NCBI GenBank assembly: GCA_002633005.1
Contig: NMRA01000454.1
Location: 263,004-327,003 of the forward strand
Reading direction: 5' to 3'
From: Phoronis australis
Taxonomy: Eukaryota; Phoronida; Phoronidae
Length of the DNA: 64,000 nucleotides
Made by a program: the position numbers and the translations under genes. The notes under the pieces were generated by a model. The model saw only the letters and a program-made list of their open reading frames with translations, was not told where the DNA came from and made no database searches. Positions 13,190 through 27,000 of this stretch are shown here, piece by piece. Each line of letters starts with the position of its first letter. Positions within the stretch are counted from its first letter, which is position 1.

Positions 13190-14536
13190 GTGAGGGTTTG
13201 TTGCTATACCTGTATGTTCTAGTGCTCATGCACCAAGTAATACAGGTTGCATTACACACGACACTTGTTGCAAGAATCTTGTTAAAAGAAATAGAAACAT
13301 CGAAATTGCTCCCACTATGCGATATAACTCCTTTCTTCCGTTTCAATATATTGCCACTCTACGCCCATATGAGTTTAGATTTGACTTGTGGATCTGATAA
13401 TCACAAATAAACAGGAAGTCTATATGCACGCATTGGAGCTCGAGCTCAAAATACATATACTACACGAAGCAGCAGATAATAAAAGACTCATACGGTTACT
13501 CACACGACGACATAAACTGTTTAGAGACAGACACATCAATCGCTGTTGGTACTGACATTCAGCGCATGTTAATTTAGTTGTTTCGGTGTAGAATGGAGAC
13601 TCTGTGTGACCCATACGTTACTACATTCTGGTTCATTTCTTTTGCTGACAAAGTTTTCACCACGTTAAGACCCAGGGTGAGCAGGTGAGGAGGTTGCTTT
13701 CTGTTTCAGTTTCAGAGAGCAATTTTTAAGTGTATCTCCTAAGCTTTCAGCTGAACCAAAGATGACTTTAAAGTGTGATTTTTTAGCAGCTTTACTATAG
13801 TAATTACAATTGCACTAATTCAAAAGTATTTGAATTCCAGCTTAACCCTCGTTCAAATACTTTTGCCTATCACGAATCTCGATAAAGTAACACACTGATA
13901 CAAACACGCGCGTTGTGTAACCTATTTATACTATGCGCCCCACCCACTGAGGACTTCATATCGAAGCGCCTTCACACAGGTTGCTCCGCTTGTCTTGGTG
14001 TCGTTTGTCATCTTTTATCAGTGATGATCGCAGATCGCGGGTCACGTTTACTTGCATTCAATATTTTAATGAAGGATTTTTGAAGCCTGCATTACACGGC
14101 TTTCAAGTTGCATTTAACAGCACGTACAGGCTTGGGGTGCATACATGTACGTGCTATTTTTAGTACTTACATGCACGTCACAGATTCAGCTAAATCAAAC
14201 TCTATGTTAAAATTAAAGTGAAAGCTCTCAAAAATGCTCCTTGCTCACGGTTCTTATCATTTTAGGTAGAAAATTTACCGAAATTTATCATAAAGTTGAC
14301 AAAAAACAATGTTTACTGTTAATATGCTTTTCATCCTAAGAAATATTACTTCCGCACAAAATTTTCTTTTGATTAAGCTCGACGCATTAATATAAGTGTG
14401 ATCAGTGGGGTCCTTAACACAAATCTGTCGCTGGTAACAGTTGATTTTTTTCTAAACCACACTGTGAATATTTAACATATAAATTGGGTAAACATTGTGT
14501 TAACATTTATAAATATATGTGCACCTGCCTTTCCAG

Positions 14537-14785
14537 AACTCGTAGCAGCTACTAATGTCAGGGTGGTTGCAGGCGAGACAACAGTTGACGTTAGTTGGAC
14601 TGCAGCAAAGGGAAACAAAGACAGTTACAAAGTGTCTTGCGGAATCAAGGACTTCACCGTAGATAAATTGGCTACGAAAAAACAATGTACTGGCTTGACT
14701 CCTGGAACCAAGTACGCTGTTACCATCACAACAGTCAAGGCAGGATGGGTTGATGCAAATTCATTGCCAGAGACAGTTAAAACAA
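14537..14785 (+). CDS. FN3 exon 9 (type 1), last exon before a contig join
   Basis: FN3 domain, 249 bp, phase 1-1, with markers ATNVRVV, DVSW, QCTGL and the variant PGTKY. The donor is gtgtgt, shared only with FN3 exon 11. It ends 77 bases before the N at 14863 and may be the allelic version of exon 11 rather than a separate domain. Confidence 0.82.
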
Positions 14786-14862
14786 GTGTGTTTTTTGTTA
14801 CGCGTCCTAGGCTATAAGCGTACGTTTTTCACGGCTTCTGTGGATGAGTGATGCAAGTTGTA

Positions 14863-14863
14863 N
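14863..14863. other. Single N, contig join
   Basis: The sequence left of the N ends in the middle of the post-exon cassette of FN3 exon 9. The sequence right of it restarts inside the long intron of a unit, identical to about 6920. This is an assembly join, not biological adjacency. Confidence 0.85.
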
Positions 14864-16819
14864 TCTTTGAGATTGAAGAGATGAGATCATGCTGAGAAGA
14901 TCACGGTTAGTGTTTTTTGGGACATGCCTAGCTAGTTTGGGGCTCCCTACTTGTAACTTTGTTATTGTTACTCAGCATGTCAGTATTTCTTTTTTGCATT
15001 CATTTCTTAATCTACACATTCCTGGAATTGATCTTTAAAATTGGTAAATAAAGCAAAGACTGAAATGCGCTCGCTTGATTTTGGATCGTGAATGCCTTTC
15101 CGCCTCCCTATCAGATAGTTTGAAATATGTTGTTGGAAGGTGAGACACAGCCAGTCAGACAAATGCCAGTGTCCTGTACTTCATTGTCTTAGTTGCTATT
15201 GCTTCACATCATCCTTGGCATACACCAAACTAATCGTCCGATTGAATTCAGTTTGAGTTAAGTTTGTTTATTGTCCTCACATGTTGTAGTGACTACTTAT
15301 GTTAAAAAGTACTGTGAAGTCGCTTGGGATTTTTAATCCCCAAGGTGAGTGTCTGACCTGTGCATGCTACACAAAGTGGGTGCAAACCAATGCTCTCTGT
15401 TGTCATATTATTTTCTTTAATCCGTGTTTTTACATTTGTGTCAGGCGTTACAAAACTTGGTGCAACTACAATTACCAATGCGGTTGGAAGTGAGAAAACA
15501 ATTGATGTATATTGGACTCCTGCGGCAGGACCTAAAGACAAGTACAACGTCTCATGCGGCACCCATCACTTTATTGCTGACAAGACAGCTACCAAAATAG
15601 TATGCACTGGTTTGACCCCTGGAACTGAGTACGTCGTTACCATAAGAACACTCAAGGCGGGATCGGATGATGCAGTTTCGACATCAATGACGGCTAAAAC
15701 AAGTGAGGGTTTGTTGCTATACCTGTATGTTCTAGTGCTCATGCACCAAGTAATGCAGGTTGCATTACACACGACACTTGTTGCAAGAATCTTGTTAAAA
15801 GAAATAGAAACACTGAAATTGCTCCCACTATGCGATATAACTCGATTCTTCCGTTTCAATATATTGCCACTCTAAGCCCATATGAGTTAAGATATGACTT
15901 GTGGTTCTGATAATCACAAATCACCAGGAAGTCTTTATGCACGCATTGGAGCTCGAGCTCAAAATACATATACTACACGAAGCAGCAGATACTAAAAGAC
16001 TCATACGGCTACTCACACGACGACATAAACTGTTTAGAGACAGACACATCAATCGCTGTTGGTACTGACATTCACCCCATGTTAATTTAGTTGTTTCGGT
16101 GTAGAATGGAAGCTCTGTGTAACCCATACGTTACTACATTCTGGTTCACTTCTTTTGCTCACAAAGTCTTCACGTTAAGACCCAGGTTGAGCAGGTGAGG
16201 AGGTTGCTTTCTGTTTCAGTTTCAGAGAGCAATTTTTAAGTGTATCTCCTAAGCTTTCAGCTGAACCAAAGATGACTTGAAATTGTGATTTTTTAGCAGC
16301 TTTACTATAGTAATTACAATTGCACTAATTCAAAAGTATTTGAATTCCAGCTTCGCCCTCGTTCAAATACTTTTGCGTATCACGAATCTCGATAAAATAA
16401 CACACTGATACAAACACGCGTGTTGTGTAACCTATTTATACTATGCGCTCCACCAACTGAGGATTTCATACCGAAGCGCCTTCACATAGGTTGCTCAGCT
16501 TGTCTTGGTGTCGTTTGTCATCTTTTATCAATGATGATCGCAGATCGCAGGACACGTTTACTTGCATTCAATATTTTAATGAAGGACTTTTGAAGCCTGC
16601 ATTACACGGCATTCAAGTTGCATTTAACAGCACGTACAGGCTTGGGGTGCATACATGTACGTGCTATTTTTAGTATTTACGTCACAGATTCAGCTAAATA
16701 AAACTCTATGTTAAAATTAAAGTGAAAGCTCTCAAAAATGCTCCTTTCTCACGGTTCTTATCATTTTAGGTAGAAAGTTCACCGAAATTTACCATAAAGT
16801 TGACAAAAATACAATATTT
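14864..16819 (+). repeat. Hybrid FN3 unit (5' like unit 1, 3' like unit 2)
   Basis: From 14864 to about 16170 the sequence follows unit 1 (about 6920-8230), including the shared lack of the 290 bp block. From about 16190 it follows unit 2 (about 13680 onward), for example the sequence agagcaatttttaag and the inserted acatgtac at about 16651. It then runs into FN3 exon 11, which matches exon 9. Confidence 0.75.
15445..15702 (+). CDS. FN3 exon 10 (type 2)
   Basis: Type 2 FN3 domain, 258 bp, phase 1-1. At every diagnostic residue (GSEKTI, VSTSMTAK) it equals exon 5, not exon 8, although the downstream intron becomes exon 8-like. It may be an allele of exon 5 or 8 rather than an extra domain. 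Confidence 0.85.
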
Positions 16820-17041
16820 ACTGTTAATTTGCTTTTCATCCCAATAAATATTGCTTCCGCACAAAACTTCCTTTTGATTAAGCTCGACGCTTTACTATAA
16901 GTGTGATCAGTGGGGTCCTTAACACAAATCTGTCGCTGGTAACAGTTGATTTTTTTCTAAACCATACTGTGAATCTTTAACATATAAATTGGGTAAACAT
17001 TGTGCTTACATTTATAAATATATGTGCACCTGCCTTTCCAG

Positions 17042-17290
17042 AACTCGTGGCAGCTACTAATGTCAGGGTGGTTGCAGGCGAGACAACAGTTGACGTTAAA
17101 TGGACTGCAGCAAAGGGAAACAAAGACAGTTACAAAGTGTCTTGCGGAATCAAGGACTTCACCGTTGATAAATTTGCTACGAAAAAACAATGTACTGGCT
17201 TGACTCCTGGAACCGAGTACGCTGTTACCATAACAACCGTCAAGGCAGGATGGGTTGATGCAAATTCATTGCCAGAGACAGTTAAAACAA
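17042..17290 (+). CDS. FN3 exon 11 (type 1)
   Basis: FN3 domain, 249 bp, phase 1-1, donor gtgtgt. It has DVKW where the other type 1 copies have DVSW, and DKFATKKQCTGL. It is nearly identical to exon 9, including the unusual donor, which supports an allelic relationship across the N. Confidence 0.87.
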
Positions 17291-17797
17291 GTGTGTTTTT
17301 TCTTACGCGTCCTTGGCTATAAGCGTACGTTTTTCACGGCTTCTGTGGATGAGTGATGCAAGTTGTAACCGCCAAATGTGTGCCTGGCCATGTTACAAAC
17401 TTCATATAAAATACACACAACCGGCCCAATACCAAAACAAAGTACACTGGAACTTTCGAATATCGGGTTACATGTACTTAGCCAGACTTCTGTGTTATCC
17501 TTCAGGCACGTTGGTATTTCGCACCATTGGATTCTACATATTCTGTGTTGTTTTTACAATATCTTGACTTTTTATTGGTTGCATTACTGTTCATTTGTTT
17601 TCATGCAAAGAAATATTGCTTCCGCACATTTTTTTGATTAAACTCGATGATATAAGTGTGATCAGTAGTGTTCTTAACACAAATCTGGCGCTGGTAACTG
17701 TTGATTTTTTTTCTAAAACACACTGTGAATCTTTTACACATAAATTGGGTTAATATTGTGCTTACATTTACACATATATGTACACCTGCCTTTCCAG

Positions 17798-18046
17798 AAC
17801 TCGCAGCAGCTACTAATGTCAGGGTGGTTGCAGGTGACACAACAGTTGACGTTAGTTGGACTGCAGCAAAGGGAAACAAAGACAGTTACAAAGTGTCTTG
17901 CGGAAACAAGGACTTCACTGTAGATAAATCGGCTACGAAAAAACAGTGTATTGGCTTGACTTCTGGAACTGAGTACACTGTTACCATAACAACAGTCAAG
18001 GCAGGATGGGTTGATGTAAATACATTGCCAAAGACAGTTAAAACAA
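17798..18046 (+). CDS. FN3 exon 12 (type 1)
   Basis: FN3 domain, 249 bp, phase 1-1, donor gtgagt. It shows VVAGDTTVDVSW and KKQCIGL with both cysteines, and occupies the position of exons 4 and 7 in the earlier units. Confidence 0.88.
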
Positions 18047-20960
18047 GTGAGTGTTTTTTGTTACGTGTCCTTGCCTATAAGCGTACGTTTGTCACGGCTT
18101 CTGTGGATGGGTGATGCAAGTTTTGACCGACCTATGTGTGTCTGGCGATGTTACATATTTCATATTAAAAACAAACAACCGACCAAATTGCATAACAAAG
18201 TATATTGGAACACTCCAATTTCGAGTTACATGTACTTAGCCACAGTTCCGCAATATCCTTCAGGCACCTTGGTATTTCGCACCATTGGAGTTCAACAAAT
18301 CCTGTGTTTTTTTACATTATTTTGACTTTTTCTGTATTTTTGCTGTATTACTAACTCTTTTTCTTTTGCGTTACTAACCGCGTTGATTGCTGCGACGAGG
18401 GCTGCCATTGTTTTAGTATGGTTGGATAAACTTGAAAGATATCCGTAGATGAATGATATGGAATTTTTCGCTTTCTCGACATCAATCTAAATGAGAAAAT
18501 GCCTAGCAAATGGATCAAGCAAGTTCGTAATGTTGAATCTGAACCGAAGATGACTTGAACTTGAATTTTTTAAACAGTTAAAATCATTTATTATTGTCAA
18601 ACATAACGTATGTTTCATAACTGAACTGCAAAAACATACCTGACAAAGCAAATTGAAGTCACTGGAAATAACTCACAATCTTACCTCCCGAATGAAGGAT
18701 AGTAATGTTGTGCAATCCGGGATTGCCCTGTTGTAGGGTACGTTGTCCGTCGCGAGACATTATATCGGAACATCCATATTTGGTAGAGCGTCGTGGTTAA
18801 CAACGATTGCCTACCGAAAAATAATGAGTATGTGAAGAATAAGCATAAAATGAATGTTCTCTGGTATCACAATTGACATTTTACAAATCGCACACTAATT
18901 TTAGACTTTTATCTCATCAATTTAAATGTGAAATTTTCAGTAAAATGGTACAAGTTGTCGCTGAAACTCAACACGTAACATGTGTAATACGGGATATATT
19001 GATACAGAAGCGTCCTTTTGTTGCATTTAGCGGTCCTGGTAGGATTGAAAAACGAGTCCATACCACGTGTCCACATTAGAAACAATGACGTGATGGCCCG
19101 AATTTTAATGATTTTTTCCCAAACTCAAATTCAAGATCACCTTTAACAATTTCCTTTCCGCCCTCGCACGAACTGAGACATATTTGTCTTATATTTTAGA
19201 CTAGTAGTCTATGGTTTACCGTCAGGTTTGTGAAATTTTATATTTTAATGTTCGCCTTTGAGAGTAACGATAAGACCAGGGTCTTGTTCCTATGAATTAT
19301 AGGGCAGTGAGGTCATAAAAAGAAAATGTAGAGCAAAAACTTGAATCGCATATGTCTACGTTAGCGTGTAGAAAGTTATTACTGCAAAATGTGAGCCGTG
19401 GCCTCTGATAACCAATGAAATTCATGTCCTTTCAACTTGCCTTGATCGCGCAATAGAAGCGCAGCGCAGCAATACAGCAGAACGTACGTTTCCACGTAGC
19501 CGATTAAGAATAGTCAATACTTGTTAATGTTAGTACGGTGTTAATGTGAGCAAATACATAGTTCTGCAGAAGCATACATGTGTGAAGTGACAGTTTTAAC
19601 TTTCGGTTCCATTACTTTTTTGATAGTAAAAGCCTTTGAACGGATGAAGATTTATGGAAAATTTAAAACCTACCCAATGTCCTTTTTTCATCCAAACGAG
19701 CGTTCAACAATTTCAAAACGTATTGTGTTACCTTAATTAGAAACAATTGGTGACGCCCGTTTAAAACTTTATAGATAGTGTTCCAACACTCTTTAGACAT
19801 CATTGCCAAAAACACTGTACTGACAAAAATCTATCCAACAAATCTGCGTTTGCCATAATTTAGAACAGAGTGACAGTCCATAATTTTAGATTCACTGGCT
19901 CAAGAACAGTGATGGCCCTCGAATGCGGTTTCAATTGTAGTTGCGTTTGCCTCGATATCTACCATGCTCTTGTATACATGTAGGAGTTCGAATAATGCAA
20001 TTGTGTTGATATCACAGTTGCCACTTTCTGATAATTACGACTACCATGAGAGCCCCCTATTGCAATTTCAGTTTTGTTTATGGTACACTCTTTGCCAAAT
20101 ACCTCTTTGAGACTGAAGAGATGAGATCATGCTGAGAAGATCACGGCTACTATTTTGGGACCTGTCTAGGTCCTTTGGGGCTTTCTACTTGTAACTTCGT
20201 TATGGTTACTCTCCCAGCATGTCAGTACTTCTTTTTACATTCATTTCTTAATCTATACATTCCTGGAATTGATCTTTAAAAATGGCAACTAAATTAGACT
20301 AAACTGCGGTCGCTTGATTTTGGATCATGTGAATGCTGTGCACTTTCGTGGTAGTCTATTTTCAGGCACGTCTCTACACATGAAATCATGTAAAAGTTAT
20401 AAGAGACGGTACGAAGGTTGCAAAAGCACCTGTAGATTTTGTGGAAATCAATAGTGGTCGTAACCCTGTTTGGTAGTTAATTCATTTGCCTACCCTCCTT
20501 GTATGTCAGAAAGCTTGAATTGTTTTGTTCGCAAGTGAGACAGAGTCCCTCAAACAAATGCCAGTAGTGATGTGCTTTACTGTGGGAATTACAATTGCGT
20601 TAATTCATTTTCTTTTCGCCTCTCTATTGGATAGATTGAATTATGTTGTTTGCAGGTGAGACACAGCCGTTCAGACAAATGCCGTTGTCTTGTACTTCAT
20701 TGTCTTATTTGCAATTGCTTCACAACATCCTTGGCATGCACCAAACTAACCGTCGAATGGAATTCAGTTTTAAATAAGATTGTTTTGTGTCTTCACATGT
20801 TGTATTGACTACCTAAGTTAAAAAGTACTGTGAAATCGCTTGGGATTTTTAATCCCCAAGATGAGAGTCTGAGCTGTACATGCTATACAAAGTGGGTGGA
20901 AACAAATGCTCTCTGTTGACATATTATTTTCTTTAATCCGTGTTTTTACATTTGTTCCAG

Positions 20961-21218
20961 GCGTTACAAAACTTGCTGCCGCTACAATTACCAATCTGGT
21001 TGGAAGTGAAAGAACAATTGACGTAAGTTGGAGACCTGCGGCTGGACCTAAAGACAAGTACAACGTCTCATGTGGCACCCATCACTTCATTGCTGACAAG
21101 ACAGCTACCAAAAAAGTATGCACTGGTTTGACTCCTGGAACTGAGTACGTCATTACCGTAAGAACACTCAAAGTGGGATCGGATGATGCAGTTTCGACAT
21201 CAACGACGGCTAAAACAA
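20961..21218 (+). CDS. FN3 exon 13 (type 2)
   Basis: Type 2 FN3 domain, 258 bp, phase 1-1, acceptor tttgttccag. It is the most diverged type 2 copy: TKLAAATI, DVSWRPAAG and VCTGLTPGTEY, with DVSW as in type 1, suggesting it is closer to the ancestral state. Confidence 0.88.
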
Positions 21219-22160
21219 GTGAGGGTTTGTTGCAACATGTATACATGTATGTTCTAGTGCTTATGTACCAAGTAATGCAGTTTGCATTACACACGACACT
21301 CAGGTGAGACACTTGTTGCAAGAATCTTGTTTAAAGAAATAGAAACATTGAAATTTCTCAATACTATGCGATATAACCCCATTTATTCCAAGCAATGGCT
21401 TCTGTTTCAATACATTGCCACTCTACGCCCATATGAGTTTAGATTTGACTTGTGGATCTGATAATCACAAACAAACAGTAAGTCTATATGCAAGCATTGG
21501 AGCTCGAGCTCAAAATACATGTACTACACGAATGGCACTATATTCATATCTGTTATTTGCTGAAAGTGTTAATTATAGCGACATCTTTTGAGCGACGAAA
21601 CGTATCCTAAATATGTGAAAATAAAAGGCACAGTTCCTTTAAGTACTGTTCCACATACGCAAAAAGAGATAAAATTTAATTGAAAAGTGTAGGGGAATGA
21701 ACTACGTTCACAACCTCGTGCAAATACTTTTGCCTATCATGAATCTCGATATAATAGCACACTGGTACAAACACGTACGTTGTGTAACCTATTTATCCTA
21801 TGCGCGCCACCCAGCATTCTTTAAAGAGGCGGGTTTACACAGAATGGTCCGCTTGTCTTGGTGTCGTTTGTCATCTCTTATCAATGATGATCGCAGGTCG
21901 CGTGACACGTTTACGTGCACGCAATATTTTCATTAATGATTTTTGCAGCCTGCAAGTTGTATGCTACACCAACTACAGGCTTGGGGTGCATATCTGCTAT
22001 TTTCAGTATTTTCATCAGAGTTTCAGCTTAATCAATTTCTAAGTTAAAGCTCAAGTTAAAGTTCTTAAAAATGCTCCTTGCCCGCGGTTCTTATCATTTT
22101 TAGGCAGAAAGCCTTCCGACATTTATCGTCAATTTGAAAAAAATACAATAATTACAGCAG

Positions 22161-23752
22161 TTGCAGTTTTGCTTTTAGCTCGACGTATTTTGATTGTTTT
22201 GAAAACGACTGTAAAAATTTTCTCATATTTGTCCGTAAAGTGCCTCTACTGGTGTAGTGCAACAAGTGAACAAAAGGAGGAACGCATTGGTAATGCATAT
22301 TGCTTTCCTACATGTAATCCCAAATATGTTGTGGCAAGTTCGAGACTTTTGGGGATATAAGTGTTCTGCTCAGGTTCAAAATTGCACGGTGTATTTAAAA
22401 AATTGTCAACAATACTTTTATTTCGCTATTATGTCTTGTATTGAAAACGCATATCATAGTATTGGCATGTGGGAATATCGCGCGTAAAGCTGAACCCAAA
22501 GTGATGGTAAATATTATTATTTTTCCGTCAATTGTAATGTATTGTGTGCTGAGGAGGGAAATTTGGCGAGAAGGAAGGCATTCGAATTCAACGATCGTAG
22601 AATACGGATAATCCATATGCAACGCCCGTTGAATACTAAAAGTAGTTCTTCCACAACAAACCTCAAAATACGACCTGTAATACATGTCTATACTGTCACG
22701 AGTGTAGGATAAAAACCGTTAAGACACAGAGTGGGCAGATGAAAGGTTGATTTCTGTTTCAGTTGCAGAGAGGCACTTTCAAGTGTATTTCTTGCTGGAA
22801 AGCTAAAACATTGATCGGTTTAGTTTTCTATTGTCAATTTACCAAGAAAATGATGGTCCAATGGTCAAACAAAACAATGGTAACAAGTCAGGACATGTCA
22901 ACTTGATGAGTAGTTGCATCGGTTCCGCAGCCGCTAACGCAAATTACTACCTGTATCTGAAATCATCAAAAGTATCACACGAATGTTGGACCAAAGAGCT
23001 GGAGATCGGTTTGTTAAATCAGTTATTTCGGGATATGCTAGAACCACGTTATTTTTGAAAATATACATTTAAAAACACACGAGAACTGCTAACCATGTAA
23101 AACATGGAAGGCAAAACCCTGTTACCCAGATCAAAAACCGCTGTGTAAAATAGACTCACATACCCACTGGTGTCCTGAAAAAGGGCTTTTTTCCAACTTC
23201 TCGATTGAAACGTGCGGAATTTGATATTTTTACCACACCGGGAAATATTTAAGCTGATTTTATCATTCTTTGCAACTGTATTTGTCCTCGATGATTTTTC
23301 GTCATTACTACAAGTAAAAAGTTAAAATTAGTTACAGAAGTGAAAACTGTTTGTAAGACAGAAGTAATAGAAGTATGAGGCATGTTTTACAATGCTCTGT
23401 TGTCACATTGTAAACGTAGGAAAAAGAGGCTGGGTCTCCCATTCGGTAGTCAGGAGCACAAACCACCCAGACACACCGTCGTTTCCGCAGATATTCTTAG
23501 TTTGGATACCATATCTGTATTGTCTGGAATGCGTTTCGAGATGCAGCTTGATTTCAGTTTGAATCATCGCAAGCAGTGTGGCATCCGCAGAAAACTATCT
23601 CTTGATTAGTCTCCCAGTAACACGGGTTTGATTAATAATGTCCTTAACACAACCGTTTATTTTTTTCTAAAACACTCTGTGAATTCTGAAACATAAAAAT
23701 TTAATTAAAATTATTCTTACATTTATAAATATGTGTGCATCTGCCTTTCCAG
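22161..23752 (+). other. Intron between FN3 exons 13 and 14
   Basis: No exon recognised. From about 23450 it contains the same pre-exon cassette as positions 1-300 of the window, ending in the acceptor gcctttccag. Confidence 0.55.
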
Positions 23753-24001
23753 AACTCGCAGCAGCTTCTATTGTTAGGGTGGTTGCAGGTGAGACAACAG
23801 TTGACGTTAGTTGGACTGCAGCAAAGGGAAACAAAGACAGTTACAAAGTGTCTTGCGGAAAAAACCAATTCACTGTAGATAAGTCCGCAACGAACAAACT
23901 TTGCACTGGTTTGACTTCTGGAACTGACTACGCTGTTACCATAACAACAGTCAAGGCAGGATGGGCTGATGTAGTTTCACATCCGAAGACAGTTAACACA
24001 A
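23753..24001 (+). CDS. FN3 exon 14 (type 1), last FN3 domain
   Basis: FN3 domain, 249 bp, phase 1-1, donor gtgaga. It shows ASIVRVVAGETTVDVSW, KLCTGL and SGTDY, with aspartate instead of glutamate before the corner tyrosine. Like FN3 exon 1 it stands outside the repeat units. Confidence 0.88.
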
Positions 24002-27000
24002 GTGAGAGTTTCTTGTTGTGTTCTTGGCTGTAGGCGTGCGTTTGGCACATTTTCTTCTGTAACCGACCCGGGTTAATAACCTTTGGTGTGGCGATGGTAC
24101 TTACATGTAGAAAAGCCCAAAACACATACCTTCAAAAGTACAACTACGCAGGGATACTCAAATGTCTGTTTAATTATCCACAACCCCGCATTATCCTTCA
24201 TGTAGCTATGTATTTTCACATGTTTTTCTTGTTTGGCTGCGTTACTCTTTTCGTCTTTCCAATACTAATCTCGCTTATTGCTGTGATAAGGGCTGCAATT
24301 CCATGAAGCAAATTCGTAGGGTTCATTCTGAACCGAATATGTCTTTAAACTTCGACTGATATTTTTAAACGGTTGAAATCAGTAATATTTGTAGTATTTA
24401 ACCCCGTTTGATACCTACATGACCTGCAAAAATGTACCTCACATGCCGAAACTCGATCAATGGAAATAATGCGCACATTCTTACCTCCTTAATGAAAGCG
24501 AGTTCTGTTGTGTAATCGGGGATGGCCATGTTGTCCGCTACTTTGTCCCTCGTCATACAACACATGGGAAACCCATCATATTGAAAAACAAAACTTGTCT
24601 AAAAGTGTATTTGCTACCGAAAAATATTGAGCATGCAAACTCAACTTAAAAAGAACGGTTTCCAGGGCCCGGTCTCGAATCTCCGTACTCAGACTCGAAT
24701 CATGCTCAAACTCACCTTCGTAATCAACTCGAGTACAGACTCAGCTTTGGTGTATTCTATGTCATACTCGAAAAATCTGTACTCGAAATTTCGAGCACGT
24801 ACTCAGTTTTCGAGTGCACTCGAACTGAAGTGTATCTCATCTATATTTCGAATACGATTTTGAGTAAAAATTCTGAGTCTATGCTCAAATTTCAAGTTTG
24901 GTATGGCAGTGTGATCGAAATCGTACTCGAAAATAAATACGAGCCAGAGAACAAAATATCGAAAGGGAACCAAGAAACACAGCAAATCTAAAAAAATAGT
25001 CCTCTTAAAGTATCTCAGCACTTCAATTTCAGTTCAGAGATAACAGTTTTCATCTTAAATCTTCTTATTCTACACCTTATTAACCCGCCGTATTACTGTA
25101 TGTTATGGCCGCCATTCTACCTCTACAATTCCTGGCAACAGGCGCATTGTAATCCCTTGTCGGCGAGTCATAACTAGCGTCGAGAGTAGTTGTGGGAAAA
25201 GTCGTGTGAGAAGTTTGTGGTGCCATTATTTCGGTATGTGTGCCTACGTTTTGTAGGGTTTCCAAAAGACGAGGAGGGGAGGGAAGTTAAACAAGTTCGC
25301 TTCCCTGTCAGGTACATTACTCATCATAACTTAGTCATCTGTAATTCCTCAATCCCCAAATGGAATTCCAGATTTTGTTTGCCAATTTCTAAGTAGACGT
25401 CTCGTCCCGGTCACTGCCACTGGTGAACTCTGACTGCCTGCACAAGTATTGTTTTTTTTAGCTCACGTGCCAAATGTCAACTCACTTGATACATCCCGGT
25501 AAAATACAAAGATACAGTATCAAAGTTTGACATCAGCGTAAGCCAACACAGCAGTGGGTTTTATCGTCAAGACTAAATTAGCAACAGAGATGTGATATGA
25601 TAAACTGTTACATATTTCTAAAACATTTTTGGGACTGGGTGAGGAACTCAAGAAGTAAAGCTTAATAATTGCCAAATGTATCCAAGAAATGGCATAAGAA
25701 TGTTTACTGAAACTAAGAAATGAATAACAGTTACAGAACACTCAGAATTCCACGTTATAGACATACTCTTGAAGTTGCAACGACAGCAGACGATAATGTA
25801 GGCATATTTTTTGGTTCGTCTATTCCAATAGGGAGCGATGAATCAGCGCGGCTTCGCGTAATTTTGCATTTCACATCATAAAGAGTTCCATAGCAACTCG
25901 AGTATGAGTGTCAGATTTGAGTACGTTTGGAGTCTACTCGAAATACGACATTAGATACGCTTTCTTGAGTACGACTCCAGTGAGCACGATTTTGAGAATG
26001 AAATCTCGAGTATGAGTATGAGTCTGAGTACGGAGATTAGAGACCAGGCCCTGATCTCACACCTAATATTTCACATTATAGCGAACATTTCTTTTCGACG
26101 TAACTCATGAGTTTAAAATTGAAATTTGCAGTGAAATGGTAGTTTCTGAAATTAAGAAATTTGTTATTTTTTTTAACACGGGATATATTGATACAAAAGC
26201 CCGTTTCAAGTTGTACTTTTGAGGTCCTGACAGGATTAAAAAAAGCGAGTCCGTGTCACGTATCCGCGTTAGAATCAACCATGTGAAGGCCTGCATGTGC
26301 CCAGCTCCACGAAACTGTCACTATTTAGGGACTTAACCAAATTCCCAAACTAGTTAGGGAAGTCCCTATGAGGGTTTTGCTGAAGGACTGATACGTGAAG
26401 AGGTCCTACACTCGCTCCTTAAATCAGAAGAAAAGTTAATTTCCTAATGCCGATGATCGCCGTAGCTAAGGTCGGTTCATGTGACGAATTTTTTTTATCA
26501 ACGCCAGAATACCTGTCGCATTTACGCCCTCTGTGCCACTTTTGAATGATTGTTCGAGTAGAGTGCACAGTGAATTTGCACAATCTGACAATTCTAGTTT
26601 TCTACTGCTGTTGAGATTGCAGATGATCGATTGTTTACTCCCACGCTAATGTATAAAAACAGTAAGTCGTGGAAAACTGGTGAGAATAACACAATCTCCG
26701 GTAAGAGTCCCGCACTTTCCAACGCGCTCTTGAAGTCGTCTGCTCCGGGTATTAAGTGATACCATAGATGCAGGAAGTCACTCGAATTAAGTGCTGGTAG
26801 AACAGACACGGGTGCAAGAGCCATGTCATACTTTCAGAGACCAGTCCGCTTGGTGGTGCTTCGACCAAGTCAGGCACTGTTCGTCGGCCAGTCGTGGCTC
26901 ACGAAAGCAGGTTAGATATACAGGTGGCTTCCGTTCTAATAGGGCGTGACCAAATTTGTTTGTTACATTTACAAACTTTTCCCGATTACCTTTGCAACCA

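Larger units (their letters stand above)
8862..14312 (+). repeat. FN3 higher-order repeat unit 2
   Basis: Contains FN3 exons 6, 7 and 8 with introns, about 5.45 kb, aligned along its length with unit 1 and, less closely, unit 3. The big intron 10087-12931 and the intron 13190-14312 show no coding signal beyond their copies in the other units. Confidence 0.85.
16820..22160 (+). repeat. FN3 higher-order repeat unit 3
   Basis: Contains FN3 exons 11, 12 and 13. It aligns with units 1 and 2 through exons and introns but is clearly more diverged than they are from each other, for example in the long intron 18047-20960 and after exon 13, where about 21530-21700 has no counterpart. No other gene was seen in its introns. 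Confidence 0.8.
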
